The translations under genes and the position numbers were made by a program. From IMG/VR virus record IMGVR_UViG_3300046714_000236, positions 30,230 through 94,229 of that record: DNA of 64,000 bases. The stretch is one strand, 5' to 3'. Shown here piece by piece: positions 41,173-49,593 of this stretch (positions within the stretch are counted from its first letter, which is position 1; each line of letters starts with the position of its first letter). The stretch is from a virus. The notes beneath the pieces are model-generated. The model was not told the origin of the DNA and searched no databases. It saw only the letters and a program-made list of their open reading frames with translations.

Positions 41173-41618
41173 CGTGTTTTCAGGATGCCGCGCCGAGCGA
41201 AGCCCGAGATCTGCTCGATGGCCGCGCGCCGGTCGGTTGCGCTCATGCCGCCGAATGGATCGGCAGGATCGTACCCGAGCTCGATGAGCATGCGGAGCCG
41301 CGGGTGCTGATCGGCAAGGCTCACCTGTTCGTTCTGCAACGCGAGGAGCGCGTCCGGATCGTCGGTCGGCCCAGGCCAGAATCGTTCGGCGTACTCGTAT
41401 CCTCGGATGTACGCCTCGCGGTAGCTGTTCTCCGCGATCGCCGTCGCAAACTGGACCCAATCTTCATCGGTCGCGTCCGGGTGCAGCGCTCGATAGAGCC
41501 GCACTTCTTCCGAGATGCGCCGCGGAGGTGTGGGCCCCTCGTTGAAAATCCCAAGGATCCGTTCGAGGAGCTTGCGGAAGAAGCGGCCGGCTCGGGTCAT
41601 CGTGTAGAACTCGATCAT
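41169..41618 (-). CDS. Helical hypothetical protein, divergent from the methylase gene
   Basis: A 149-residue protein. The N-terminus has a short hydrophobic/basic stretch (RAGRFFRKLLERILGIF), the rest is acidic and helical with 'DEDWVQFATAIAENSYREAY'. The ATG at 41618 lies in CATG shared with the start of the plus-strand methylase gene; ATG at 41600 is an alternative that removes the overlap. Function unknown. Confidence 0.5.
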   Translation of the reverse strand: MIEFYTMTRAGRFFRKLLERILGIFNEGPTPPRRISEEVRLYRALHPDATDEDWVQFATAIAENSYREAYIRGYEYAERFWPGPTDDPDALLALQNEQVSLADQHPRLRMLIELGYDPADPFGGMSATDRRAAIEQISGFARRGILKTR

Positions 41619-42921
41619 GCCGTCGAAAAAATCTCAAGCTACCGATCCCTCCATCAACCGGATCTTCTGCGCAGGACCGCGGAAGAAGATCGCCGATCTC
41701 ATCTCCGATCCGAGGAACTCGATGGAGCACGATGAAGCGAGCATCGCCGGGATCTTGGCGAGCCTTCGCGAGTTCGGGCAACGGAAGAACATCGTGATCG
41801 ACGCGAGCGGGCTCGTGCGCGCTGGCAACGGCACGCTCGAAGCGGCGCGCCGATTGGGATGGACCGAGCTCGCGTGGGGCCCCGCTCCCGAAGAAGAGAA
41901 CGCCGCGCGCGCGTATGCACTAGCCGACAACCAAACGGCGCGGCTCGCGCGCTGGAACGACAACCTGCCGAGCGAGATCCAGTGGCTTGCAGAGAATGGC
42001 TTCGGAGCTCCGTCGCTCACGTCGTTCGGCTTCGAGCCCGACCGACTCTCGGAGATCCTTTCGCACGAACCCCCACCCGACTCAGGCCCGCGCGATTCGA
42101 TCCCGCCCGAGGATGTGATCCCCGAACCTCCGAAGGTGCCGATCACGAAACGGGGAGACGTGTGGAACCTCGGGGAGCACGTGCTCATCTGCGGGGACTC
42201 CTTCGACGCGGCGACACGGGAGCGCGTGCTCGATGCGGGCGCGGTCGATCTCGTCGTCACCGATCCGCCCTATGCGATCTATGGGTCGAGCACCGGCATC
42301 GGAGCCGACATCGCCGACGATCGCATGGTGCGCCCGTTCTTCGAGTCCGTGTTCCGCGCGTGCGAAAACGTAGTGAAGCCCTTCGGGCACATCTATCTTT
42401 GCTGTGACTGGCGAAGCCACTCGGCGATCCACGAGTCGAGCCGCGCGGTGCGCGGAGGGCACTACGGGATCTGGCCGAAGAATCTGATCGTGTGGGACAA
42501 GGGGCACGGGCTCGGGAGCATGTATGCGCAGACGCACGAGTTCGTCGCGTTCTTCGCGAAGCAGCCGACACCGAAAGCGATGAAGAGCACGCAGAAGGAA
42601 ACCGGGCACCGCACCGTGATGAAGCCGAACGTGTTCAAGCACGAGCGCGCGCACGGCGATGACAGACAGCACAACGCCGCGAAGCCGCCCGCGCTCTTCC
42701 GCTGGCTCATCGAGAACTCATCGGACAAGGGGGAACGCGTCGTCGACTTCTTCGGAGGGTCGGGGACGACCATCATCGCGGCCGAGCAGACCGGGAGGTG
42801 TGCGACCGTGTTCGAGGTGGAGCCCATCCACTGCGACGTCACGATCGCCAGGTGGGAGCGGCTCACCGGGGGGAAGGCGCGGAAGCTCGGGGGCCGTCAA
42901 CGCGCAGCGCGTCCCGCTTAG
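41617..42921 (+). CDS. ParB-like/DNA methyltransferase fusion
   Basis: A 434-residue protein on the opposite strand to its surroundings. N-terminal ParB/sulfiredoxin-like domain about residues 20-140 ('GILASLREFGQRKNIVIDAS', 'NGTLEAARRLGWTELA', 'ALADNQTARL'), then a beta-class methylase with D-P-P-Y at 216-219 and 'VVDFFGGSGTTIIAAEQTGR' near 378-397. This two-domain form is common in phages and prophages. It may modify adenine or cytosine to evade restriction. Its orientation suggests an independent acquisition. Confidence 0.8.
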   Translation: MPSKKSQATDPSINRIFCAGPRKKIADLISDPRNSMEHDEASIAGILASLREFGQRKNIVIDASGLVRAGNGTLEAARRLGWTELAWGPAPEEENAARAYALADNQTARLARWNDNLPSEIQWLAENGFGAPSLTSFGFEPDRLSEILSHEPPPDSGPRDSIPPEDVIPEPPKVPITKRGDVWNLGEHVLICGDSFDAATRERVLDAGAVDLVVTDPPYAIYGSSTGIGADIADDRMVRPFFESVFRACENVVKPFGHIYLCCDWRSHSAIHESSRAVRGGHYGIWPKNLIVWDKGHGLGSMYAQTHEFVAFFAKQPTPKAMKSTQKETGHRTVMKPNVFKHERAHGDDRQHNAAKPPALFRWLIENSSDKGERVVDFFGGSGTTIIAAEQTGRCATVFEVEPIHCDVTIARWERLTGGKARKLGGRQRAARPA

Positions 42922-43085
42922 CCGACCGACACCATGCCCGCACCGACTGCGACGAGCTCGCTCGGCATCACCCACGTCGTGGTCCCCTGCCCGAGCACCT
43001 CGACGAGATAGAGGTGCCGCCCCTTCTTCACGAGCCGCACGGGGATCCGTTCTCCCCCCGTGCGTACTTCGTACAGCGGGTTCAT
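42918..43085 (-). CDS. Small 55-residue protein
   Basis: Starts MNPLYEVRTGGERIPVRLVK and ends S-V-G. Beta-rich, with 'HLYLVEVLGQGTTTWV'. Its stop overlaps the methylase gene stop (convergent ends) and its start overlaps the upstream stop (ATGA). Not recognised. Confidence 0.5.
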   Translation of the reverse strand: MNPLYEVRTGGERIPVRLVKKGRHLYLVEVLGQGTTTWVMPSELVAVGAGMVSVG

Positions 43086-43480
43086 GGTCGGAGCTCCCCG
43101 GAGATCACCGCGGCGAAGACATCGCGCGCGTTCTGCTCAGCGAGCGCGAGCCGGTGCGCGAGCTTCGCGACCTTCTTCGTCCCCGCGTACGGTGTCGAAT
43201 ACTCGTCGCGCTTCTGCTGCGCGAGTTCGAGCGCGTCGCGTTCGAGCCGCGTCGCTGTCTTCACGTACAGGGTCTCAGCGAGAGCGAGCTTCACGTACAG
43301 CGCTTCGATCTTCGCGTCGTGCACCTTGCCGAGTTCCCCGAGCGCGATGAGCTCGTCGAGCTTCACCGCATCGCTCCCCGCCTGTGCGGGGTTCGGGTTC
43401 ACCGCGGGGTGATACGGGTCGCCAGGCTCCCGTCGGAGCCCCTGCCCGCGTCGCGATTGCCTACCCATGATCTCCGACAT
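43082..43480 (-). CDS. Helical hypothetical protein
   Basis: A 132-residue protein with basic/Pro-rich N-terminus, then a long helix ('LALAETLYVKTATRLERDAL', 'KRDEYSTPYAGTKKVAKLAH'). ATG overlaps the DUF6011-like stop (TGATG). Function unknown. Confidence 0.5.
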   Translation of the reverse strand: MSEIMGRQSRRGQGLRREPGDPYHPAVNPNPAQAGSDAVKLDELIALGELGKVHDAKIEALYVKLALAETLYVKTATRLERDALELAQQKRDEYSTPYAGTKKVAKLAHRLALAEQNARDVFAAVISGELRP

Positions 43481-43893
43481 CACGCCGCCTTCCCTGCGCA
43501 CTCGGGACCGAGCCCCATGGCGATCGACTCGGGCACCGTGAGCGCCCTGCCGCAGCGGCCGCAACACCCCTCGTGCCACACCTCGACACTCGGGGGGAGC
43601 GCGCCGAGCCGCGGGAACACCCACGCGAACGCCTTCGCGCTCGGAGCGTCGTATCCGATCTTGCTCTTCGCCCCGCCGTGCACGAACCGCCCATCCCGGA
43701 TGAAGCCGAGGTAGGAGTAATCCGCCTCGTTGTCCGAGCCGACGAGCACCGACACGAAGTGAACCCCGCCGTTCTTCGCGGCGCGGATCCGGTACGTGAA
43801 CCGGTTCCCCGTCGCCGTGTTCTGGATCGTCGCACGCGCGTTCCCCGCGAGGAGGAACCGCGCCGCGTCCGCGGCTGCGAGCTTGGCGTTCAT
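43480..43893 (-). CDS. DUF6011-like zinc protein
   Basis: A 137-residue protein of a common phage/bacterial family: beta core with 'ATIQNTATGNRFTYRIRAA', 'FVSVLVGSDNEADYSYLGFI', 'SAKAFAWVFPRLG', and a C-terminal 'CCGRCGRALTVPESIAMGLG' ending P-E-C, a zinc site with four cysteines. The family name is from memory. Function unknown. Confidence 0.65.
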   Translation of the reverse strand: MNAKLAAADAARFLLAGNARATIQNTATGNRFTYRIRAAKNGGVHFVSVLVGSDNEADYSYLGFIRDGRFVHGGAKSKIGYDAPSAKAFAWVFPRLGALPPSVEVWHEGCCGRCGRALTVPESIAMGLGPECAGKAA

Positions 43894-44075
43894 TTTCCAC
43901 CTCGAACAAGCGCGCGCCCATTCCGAGAATGGATCCGCGAGATGAGACGTTCCACGCGACCGATCTTTTCCGCGATGATGCGAGCCGCAATGTTCGTGCG
44001 CACCGTCGTGCACCGAAGTTCGTCGCGCTTCGTATAGAGCGCGACGAGCAGCGTGTAGTGGTTCGTGATGAACAT
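43890..44075 (-). CDS. Small basic protein
   Basis: A 61-residue basic helical protein, MFITNHYTLLVALYTKRDEL..., coupled at both ends (ATGA; one-base overlap). No family recognised. Confidence 0.5.
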   Translation of the reverse strand: MFITNHYTLLVALYTKRDELRCTTVRTNIAARIIAEKIGRVERLISRIHSRNGRALVRGGK

Positions 44076-44359
44076 CAGCCGTCCCCCGCCGGCCCGCGCC
44101 GGTAGCCGTCAGCCGTCACGAGGTAGCCGACCGTGCCGCCGATCCCGTCGACGGGCGCGATCGTCGCTTCGGTCGCAGTGAAGAACGCGACCGCTGCCGC
44201 GATCTCGTACATCTCGATCCCGCCGGCTTCGACCGCCTGCTCGATCGTGACGTACGCCGCGACCGCGTCTTTCCAGTGCGCGCCGCGGAGGGTCGGGCAC
44301 ACGAGTTTCCACGCTGCTTCGTGGCGGGCTTTTTCTGCGTTCAGGGCTGCGAGGTTCAT
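44075..44359 (-). CDS. First gene behind promoter P1
   Basis: A 94-residue protein with helix 'LNAEKARHEAAWKLVCPTLR' and Ala-rich 'MYEIAAAVAFFTATEATIAP'. It is read directly from the sigma70-like promoter at 44392-44421, with ribosome site GGAAAGGAAACC. That promoter position suggests an early or high-level product. Function unknown. Confidence 0.55.
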   Translation of the reverse strand: MNLAALNAEKARHEAAWKLVCPTLRGAHWKDAVAAYVTIEQAVEAGGIEMYEIAAAVAFFTATEATIAPVDGIGGTVGYLVTADGYRRGPAGDG

Positions 44360-44391
44360 GGGGTGGTTTCCTTTCCGAACTGGACAGCCCC

Positions 44392-44421
44392 ACTATAGGG
44401 GACAACTCGCCCCCGATACAA
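44392..44421 (-). promoter_or_regulatory. Sigma70-like promoter P1
   Basis: TTGTAT (-35) and TATAGT (-10) with an 18-bp spacer, reading leftward. The stretch upstream contains an A-run. It matches P2 at 57326-57355 along most of its length, so both were probably copied or are under the same selection. Confidence 0.7.
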
Positions 44422-44440
44422 GCCCCGTGTGATCTTTTTT

Positions 44441-45025
44441 TCAGGACCCCAAGATCAACGCCGAATCCTGCCCCGTGAGCACGCCCGTCACCGCGTACCA
44501 CCCTAGCTCGCCCGCCCTGCAGTTTGCCGCCACCCAGGCGTCCCGCTCGTGCTCCGTCCAGGCTTCCGGGCATCCCGCCCGCCTGGCGCCTTCCTGCGCC
44601 CATGCCTTGCCGCCCTGGTCCTTCTTCCGCGGCCCGAGCACTTCCGTCTTCTTCGGGGAGCGACCGAGCAGGAACTTGCGCGCCGCGAGGATGCTCACCG
44701 GTTCGGCGACGATCGCCATCCGTCGGAAGAGTTCGAGCTTCACCGCGCCCCCGAGTTCCCCGAGCGCGTGAGCGCGGCTCTGCATGCTGCCGAACGAGTA
44801 TTGCTCGATCACCGCTTCCGTCACCGCGTTCGCTTGCGCGAATTTGATCACGGCGTTCGCGAGCTCGTCGAGCCGCTGCGTTTGGAACGCTTGCGGCGCG
44901 TCCTTCGGTAGCGGGCTCGTGAACGTGCGCCTTCCGATCTTCGTCCACTTCCCTTTCCAGTTCTCGGGCATCGCGATCATGCCGAGCCCACGAAGGGAGA
45001 GATCGAGCGCGAGTAAGACTCTCAT
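44441..45025 (-). CDS. RuvC-like Holliday junction nuclease
   Basis: A 194-residue RNase H-fold nuclease. 'LLALDLSLRGLGMI' gives the first Asp (D8), 'EAVIEQYSFGSMQSRAHALG' the Glu, and 'TEHERDAWVAANC' the C-terminal Asp of the RuvC set. Phage relatives resolve branched DNA before packaging. The start overlaps the SbcC-like stop (ATGA), tying it to the recombination block. Confidence 0.7.
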   Translation of the reverse strand: MRVLLALDLSLRGLGMIAMPENWKGKWTKIGRRTFTSPLPKDAPQAFQTQRLDELANAVIKFAQANAVTEAVIEQYSFGSMQSRAHALGELGGAVKLELFRRMAIVAEPVSILAARKFLLGRSPKKTEVLGPRKKDQGGKAWAQEGARRAGCPEAWTEHERDAWVAANCRAGELGWYAVTGVLTGQDSALILGS

Positions 45026-46944
45026 CCGAGCACCTCGACGCGAGAGCCGTTCGCCCCCGCTGTGATCTTGATCCTACGCGGGAAGCTCGCGAGGAGCGCG
45101 GAGTCGTGCGCCGTCACGAACGATTGTTCTACCCCGTACTCGTCCGCGAGCATGGCAACTAGGTGCCGCGTCACCGCGTGACGGTTGAACGCATCGAGCG
45201 CACCAAAGGGCTCGTCGATACACGCCACGCGCCACGCCGATCCCCGCATCGCTCGGAGCCAGGCGTTCGCCGCGAGACGCACCGCGAGCCCCGCCAGATC
45301 TTCCGCGCCACCTGAGAGCGGGGAAACAACAGCGCGGAACTTGTGTTCGAGCTTCATGCCCCGCGCCGCGTTGCACGACGTGCACGCCTTCACCTTGCGC
45401 GAGGAAGGGAACGGGAGCCCGCACGTCGCACAGTGTTCCGCGGGTTGCTGCGTCTCGCGCGCCCATTGGAACGAGATGCCGAGCACGACGCCGCTCCGCT
45501 GCAGGAGCTCGTTCGCGCGCTGCTCGATGAGCGAGAGCATCCGTTCCGCAACTCTCCGCTGAGCGCCGCCAGGCCCGAGGATGAGCAGAGCTTCTCGGCG
45601 CGCCGTGATCTCGGGCAGGAGCGCGAGCACCTTCGCCCGCGACTCTTCGGCGCGCTTCAGGTGCTGCGCTTTCCACGCTTCGTTTCGATCGAGGATCTCG
45701 ATCTGCGATCGAACTTCCTGAAGCTCACGCGCCCAATCCGCAGTCGCCTCGACCGCGGGCTGCGCTTCCGTGTTGAAGAGCACCCACGCGGGACGGAGCC
45801 GATCCTGACGCGCACGGAGATCTTCGAGGTTCGCAGACCAGCGCGAGCCCGCGCGAATCCCATCCGTGATCAGATTCGCGAGCCGCGCCGTTTCGATTGA
45901 TTCCTTCTGCGCCGCTTCGTACTTCGCGTTCGCGGCTTCATCTGCTTTCGCGTTCGCTTCGATGTTCGAGTTCAGCTGATCCTTCGCCGGGCAATCGAAC
46001 CCACCGCGAACCGGACACTGCCCATCGAACTTCCCACGCACGAGCAGGCGCGTCTTCGTCAACGTCTGCCGTGCGACGAGCACCTTCGCCGCCGCTTCTG
46101 CCCCCGTGTTCATCGCCGCCGTGCGCTGCTCTTCGGTGTACGCGAATGGTTCCGCTTTCTCCTGCGCGGTGATCTCGCGCCCGAGCCGTTCGTACTCTTC
46201 GGCGTCGCGAGCGCGTGCCTCGTTCTTCGCGAGCGCAGCGCGCACACCCGCGTCCTTCTCGGTTTTGATCTGCAGCGCATCGGCTCGCGCCTGCAACGCT
46301 TCCCGCGCTCCCGGTTCACCGACATCGATGTCGGTCGCGTCCTGTTCCGACTGCACGGCGATCGCGATCCATCCATCGTGCTCCTTCAAAAGCCGGGTCA
46401 GATCTTCGGCGACGAACCCCGCCGCGTCCCGGACCTTTTCGATCCCGCACCACTCCGCGATCTGCGCCGTCACGATCCCGGGATCTTCGGTGATGAACCA
46501 ATCGACTTCCTTCTGCCGGCTCCACCACGTCGCGAGCTGCTCGTCCTTGCTCGTCCCCGTGAGCCGGTCGAGCGCTTCCTGCGCATGGTCCCCGCGGAGT
46601 TCGAGCTCCGCCCCTTGCCCATCCGGAATCACCACGCGGAGCTTCGTGCTTCCGCCGCGCGTGCGAAACCGTTCGGCGTATGCGCCGCCCGAGAACTCTG
46701 CCTCGACTCCGCCTTCTTCTTCGTCGTTCGTGATCCAGGCGTCTTCGGTCTGCTTCGGATGATCGCCCGTGAGCACGAACCGGATCGTCGCGAGGAACGA
46801 ACTCTTGCCGCTCCAGTTCGAGCGGCGCGGATCTTCTTCCGTCTCGCCCACCACCGCGAACGCGCCGGGCCCGAGCGCGAGCTCGTGCTCTCCTCGGAAC
46901 GGGAGGAAGTTTCGGATCCGAAGCCCTGTGATGATCTCGCTCAT
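45022..46944 (-). CDS. SbcC/Rad50-like ATPase
   Basis: A 640-residue ABC-type ATPase. 'NWSGKSSFL' (43-51) is the P-loop; the middle has long coiled coil with Cys-containing 'GQCPVRGGFDCPAKDQ', a second Cys set near 500-520 ('HCATCGLPFP', 'CTSC'), then L-S-G-G-A signature and Walker B 'VACIDEPFGALD'. With the SbcD-like partner two genes away it should form a DNA-end/hairpin nuclease. Palindrome copy 11 is read in frame as T204-D-I-D-V-G209. Confidence 0.75.
   Translation of the reverse strand: MSEIITGLRIRNFLPFRGEHELALGPGAFAVVGETEEDPRRSNWSGKSSFLATIRFVLTGDHPKQTEDAWITNDEEEGGVEAEFSGGAYAERFRTRGGSTKLRVVIPDGQGAELELRGDHAQEALDRLTGTSKDEQLATWWSRQKEVDWFITEDPGIVTAQIAEWCGIEKVRDAAGFVAEDLTRLLKEHDGWIAIAVQSEQDATDIDVGEPGAREALQARADALQIKTEKDAGVRAALAKNEARARDAEEYERLGREITAQEKAEPFAYTEEQRTAAMNTGAEAAAKVLVARQTLTKTRLLVRGKFDGQCPVRGGFDCPAKDQLNSNIEANAKADEAANAKYEAAQKESIETARLANLITDGIRAGSRWSANLEDLRARQDRLRPAWVLFNTEAQPAVEATADWARELQEVRSQIEILDRNEAWKAQHLKRAEESRAKVLALLPEITARREALLILGPGGAQRRVAERMLSLIEQRANELLQRSGVVLGISFQWARETQQPAEHCATCGLPFPSSRKVKACTSCNAARGMKLEHKFRAVVSPLSGGAEDLAGLAVRLAANAWLRAMRGSAWRVACIDEPFGALDAFNRHAVTRHLVAMLADEYGVEQSFVTAHDSALLASFPRRIKITAGANGSRVEVLG
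46318..46335. repeat. Dispersed palindrome, copy 11 (inside SbcC-like gene)
   Basis: Exact 18-mer, codon-aligned as T-D-I-D-V-G in the coiled-coil region. Confidence 0.9.
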
Positions 46945-47327
46945 AGTCCCGCTCGCGCAAGCGCGTCTTCGATGACGGCGCGCAGCTTCTCCGGATCCAT
47001 GCTGTACGAGTTTCCGAGCAGCCAATCGATCGCCTGCCGCGCCGTCTCTGCCGTTGCAGGGCTCGCGTTCGCTGCTTCATCGGGGAGCGATCGATCGCCG
47101 CCGCGCGCGGGAGCAAACCAAACGTGACGGACGCCGTTCTGTTTGAACTCGCGTGCGATGTCTGCGCGCTGCGCTGCCGTCGTTCCGCGCTCGGGCACGA
47201 GCTTCGCGATGTCCACGTGCGGAACTCCCTGCACCGGGAGCACCACCGTCGCGAGCTCCCACGCGCCCGCGATCTTTCGCACGCGCGGATCATCGAACGC
47301 GGGTCGCACTTCTGATCGTCGTCGCAC
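46941..47327 (-). CDS. Hypothetical protein between SbcC and SbcD-like genes
   Basis: A 128-residue protein with a GTG start and strong site GGAGGTGTGAC. Contains 'PRVRKIAGAWELATVVLPVQ', 'HVDIAKLVPERGTTAAQRAD' and an acidic C-terminal helix. Ends in ATGA with the SbcC-like start. Not recognised; likely functions with the nuclease complex. Confidence 0.5.
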   Translation of the reverse strand: MRRRSEVRPAFDDPRVRKIAGAWELATVVLPVQGVPHVDIAKLVPERGTTAAQRADIAREFKQNGVRHVWFAPARGGDRSLPDEAANASPATAETARQAIDWLLGNSYSMDPEKLRAVIEDALARAGL

Positions 47328-47328
47328 G

Positions 47329-48033
47329 TCACACCTCCAAAACGAGAAAGCCCGGGGTGTTGTTCTCTTCGCCGTGCGTGAGCCGCGCGAGCGTGCCCGG
47401 GGTGAGCACGGGGCCCGTGAGGTTCCTCGAATGGAAGTGACCATTGACGCACGTCACCGGGCGCACGGCGCGGAGCTCTGCCACCGCTTCGAGCGGGAAC
47501 CGGATCCCGCGACCGCGTGGCATCTCGGTCGTCTCGCTGCCGAGCCCGATGCCGTCGATCTCCGTCATGTGCCCGACGATGAGCACACGCTTGCCCTGTG
47601 CGAACCGCGCCGATCGAACGTGCTCCGCCGGATCGTACGGGTGACTGAGCGGGGGATAGGGGAGGAAGCACACGACCAGATCCCCGAGCGTCGTCGTGCG
47701 CGGCTTGTCGATCACGTTGTGCCCCGCGGCACGGAGCGCCATCAACGTGTGAGAGCCGCGCCCGTCCTCCATCACGTCGTGATTCCCAGTGATCCAGAAT
47801 GACGGGATCGGGCCGAGTTGTTCGGCCACTTCGACCGAACGCGCGATCGCCCGGTGCGCGAGCGCTTCATCAACGTCGGGATCGCAGAGATCTCCGAGGA
47901 AGAAGTAGGCGTCCACCTTCTCGCGGTGCGCGGTCTCGACCGTCTGATCGAGCCCCGCGCTGATCTCGTCGTAACGTTCAAGCCCGCCCGTGATCGCGTC
48001 GAGATGCACGTCCCCGGTGAAGAGCGCTTTCAC
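47329..48033 (-). CDS. SbcD/Mre11-like metallophosphoesterase
   Basis: A 234-residue nuclease with the full metallophosphoesterase set: G-D-V-H-L-D near the N-terminus, 'FFLGDLCDPD', 'WITGNHDVME', 'LIVGHMTEID' and 'VNGHFHSRNL'. Shorter than SbcD (about 400) as the C-terminal capping part is absent. Pairs with the SbcC-like ATPase. Cleaves DNA ends and hairpins in known relatives. Confidence 0.8.
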   Translation of the reverse strand: MKALFTGDVHLDAITGGLERYDEISAGLDQTVETAHREKVDAYFFLGDLCDPDVDEALAHRAIARSVEVAEQLGPIPSFWITGNHDVMEDGRGSHTLMALRAAGHNVIDKPRTTTLGDLVVCFLPYPPLSHPYDPAEHVRSARFAQGKRVLIVGHMTEIDGIGLGSETTEMPRGRGIRFPLEAVAELRAVRPVTCVNGHFHSRNLTGPVLTPGTLARLTHGEENNTPGFLVLEV

Positions 48034-48034
48034 C

Positions 48035-48352
48035 TCAAACGCCCGGGTTGTGCGCAGGCCAGATCAGCGCGGTGCTGATCTCGATGCGACGCCCGTTCGC
48101 ATCGTCTTCGGTGTAGCAGATGCCGTTCCGATCGATCTTCGCCGCGATCAATCGTGCGAGCATCGCGCGGTTCTTCGTGACAAGTTCCGCGTCCTGCGTC
48201 GCGGCGTAGCGCGCTTGCCTCGCTTCTTCTTCCGCACGCGCCGCCGTTTTTTCAGACGCATCGGCCGCGATCACGAGCTTCGAGAACTCTTCGACCACTC
48301 GCTGAACTGCAAGCACCAGATCCGCCGCCGTCACTTTCTTCGGGTCGCTCAT
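48035..48352 (-). CDS. Helical hypothetical protein
   Basis: A 105-residue protein with a charged coiled coil ('KTAARAEEEARQARYAATQD') and a C-terminal 'RNGICYTEDDANGRRIEIST'. One base apart from the SbcD-like gene, and ATG overlaps the recombinase stop (ATGA). Not recognised. Confidence 0.5.
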   Translation of the reverse strand: MSDPKKVTAADLVLAVQRVVEEFSKLVIAADASEKTAARAEEEARQARYAATQDAELVTKNRAMLARLIAAKIDRNGICYTEDDANGRRIEISTALIWPAHNPGV

Positions 48353-49560
48353 GCGATCGAAGATGCCGCCTTCGTCTCCGTGGCTTGTCTCACATATTCC
48401 CGGACGTCCGCCTCGATGGCTGCGAAGAACTCGGGCTCCGCGTGCAGGCGCTTCACCGCGTTCGCTCGTCCGTTCGCGATCCGCTTCTTCCCCCAAATGT
48501 ACCAGGCGCCCGACTGAGTGATCAGCCCCGCGTCGGTTCCGAGTTCGAGCACGTCGCGCGGAGTGTCGAAGCCTTCGGGCACGAGCACGCCGTTCGACGT
48601 GTGGAAGTACGCGGCCGGAACCTTCGACGCCTTCCCCGCGACTTTGGTTTTGTGGATCTCCAATCGGTGCCGCTCGCCCACCACCTGCGCGCTGTCGTCC
48701 GATCCTTCTTTCACCCACGACCGAGAAACCCGCACGTCGACGGAGGCATCGTAATAGAGCGCCTTCCCTCCCGCGATCTTCCACGGCCGGTCGTACATGC
48801 CGGCATCCGGATCGTCCATCTCGCGCGCGATGATCGCGATCGCCGTGTTCGTGTCCGCGAGGAGCGGCACGAGCTCGTCCATCCATTGCGAATTGATCGC
48901 GGCCTTCATCTGCGCCGCGCGTCCGCCTGCGCCGTCGATCCCCTTCGGCTTCTTCTCGTTCGAGCGACCGCGCTTCGGCGCGTCGTCGTCCTTCACCGCG
49001 GCGAGCATCTTCTTCAAGAGCCCTTCGGGCACGAGCTTTCGGATCGAGTCGACGACGATGATCCCCGTCGTGTTCTGATCGATCTGCCCCTTCACTCGGG
49101 CATCCCCGATCGTGTCGCAGAACTTCCGCACGCCGCCGACCACTTGCTCGTACGAACGCGCGGGGAGCGTCATGAACCCCGGGTGATGTTCGAGCCCGCG
49201 CATCATTGTCTGCACCCACGGGAGCGGTGTGGTGCGCTCCGCGTCGACGAACCCCGCGAAGTGATCGCGCGCGAGGAACGACTCCATCAGGCCGAGCACA
49301 AACGCCGTCTTCCCTTCGTTCGAGGGACCGTGCACGAGCGTGATGCGCGCGATCGGTTGCCCGCCTACCCCGAGCCGGTGATCGTACTGAAGGAAACGCG
49401 TGGGGACCGACTGCACCCGGCGGATCGTCTCGGCCGCCGGGCGCCATCCGTCGAAGCGCTTCGCGACCGCGGCCATCCGCTTCAGCGCGGAGCGATTCCC
49501 CGAGAACGACGGCGCGGAGCTCGGGGTGGGAGCGGGGCGGTTTGTTTTAGTTCGGGGCAT
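48349..49560 (-). CDS. RecA/UvsX-like recombinase
   Basis: A 403-residue ATPase: 'ARITLVHGPSNEGKTAFVLG' (Walker A, G78-T85), 'GIIVVDSIRKLVP' (Walker B), 'AIAIIAREMDDP' and 'GGKALYYDASVDVRV', the order of RecA-fold recombinases (UvsX type). Would pair DNA strands in recombination-dependent replication. Start at ATG 49560 preferred to an upstream TTG-initiated extension. Confidence 0.75.
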   Translation of the reverse strand: MPRTKTNRPAPTPSSAPSFSGNRSALKRMAAVAKRFDGWRPAAETIRRVQSVPTRFLQYDHRLGVGGQPIARITLVHGPSNEGKTAFVLGLMESFLARDHFAGFVDAERTTPLPWVQTMMRGLEHHPGFMTLPARSYEQVVGGVRKFCDTIGDARVKGQIDQNTTGIIVVDSIRKLVPEGLLKKMLAAVKDDDAPKRGRSNEKKPKGIDGAGGRAAQMKAAINSQWMDELVPLLADTNTAIAIIAREMDDPDAGMYDRPWKIAGGKALYYDASVDVRVSRSWVKEGSDDSAQVVGERHRLEIHKTKVAGKASKVPAAYFHTSNGVLVPEGFDTPRDVLELGTDAGLITQSGAWYIWGKKRIANGRANAVKRLHAEPEFFAAIEADVREYVRQATETKAASSIA

Positions 49561-49593
49561 GAGGGCGGGAGGCTGTACCAACTCGGGGGAAAA

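Noticed and set aside
41617-42921. ParB-like gene as part of a plasmid-type partition system
   Set aside because: No ParA is visible, and the domain is the short form usually fused to methylases. It remains possible that it binds the palindromes.
44420-44445. T-run on the plus strand next to the RuvC-like stop as a terminator
   Set aside because: No stable GC hairpin directly before it in either direction; on the minus strand it is the A-run upstream of promoter P1.
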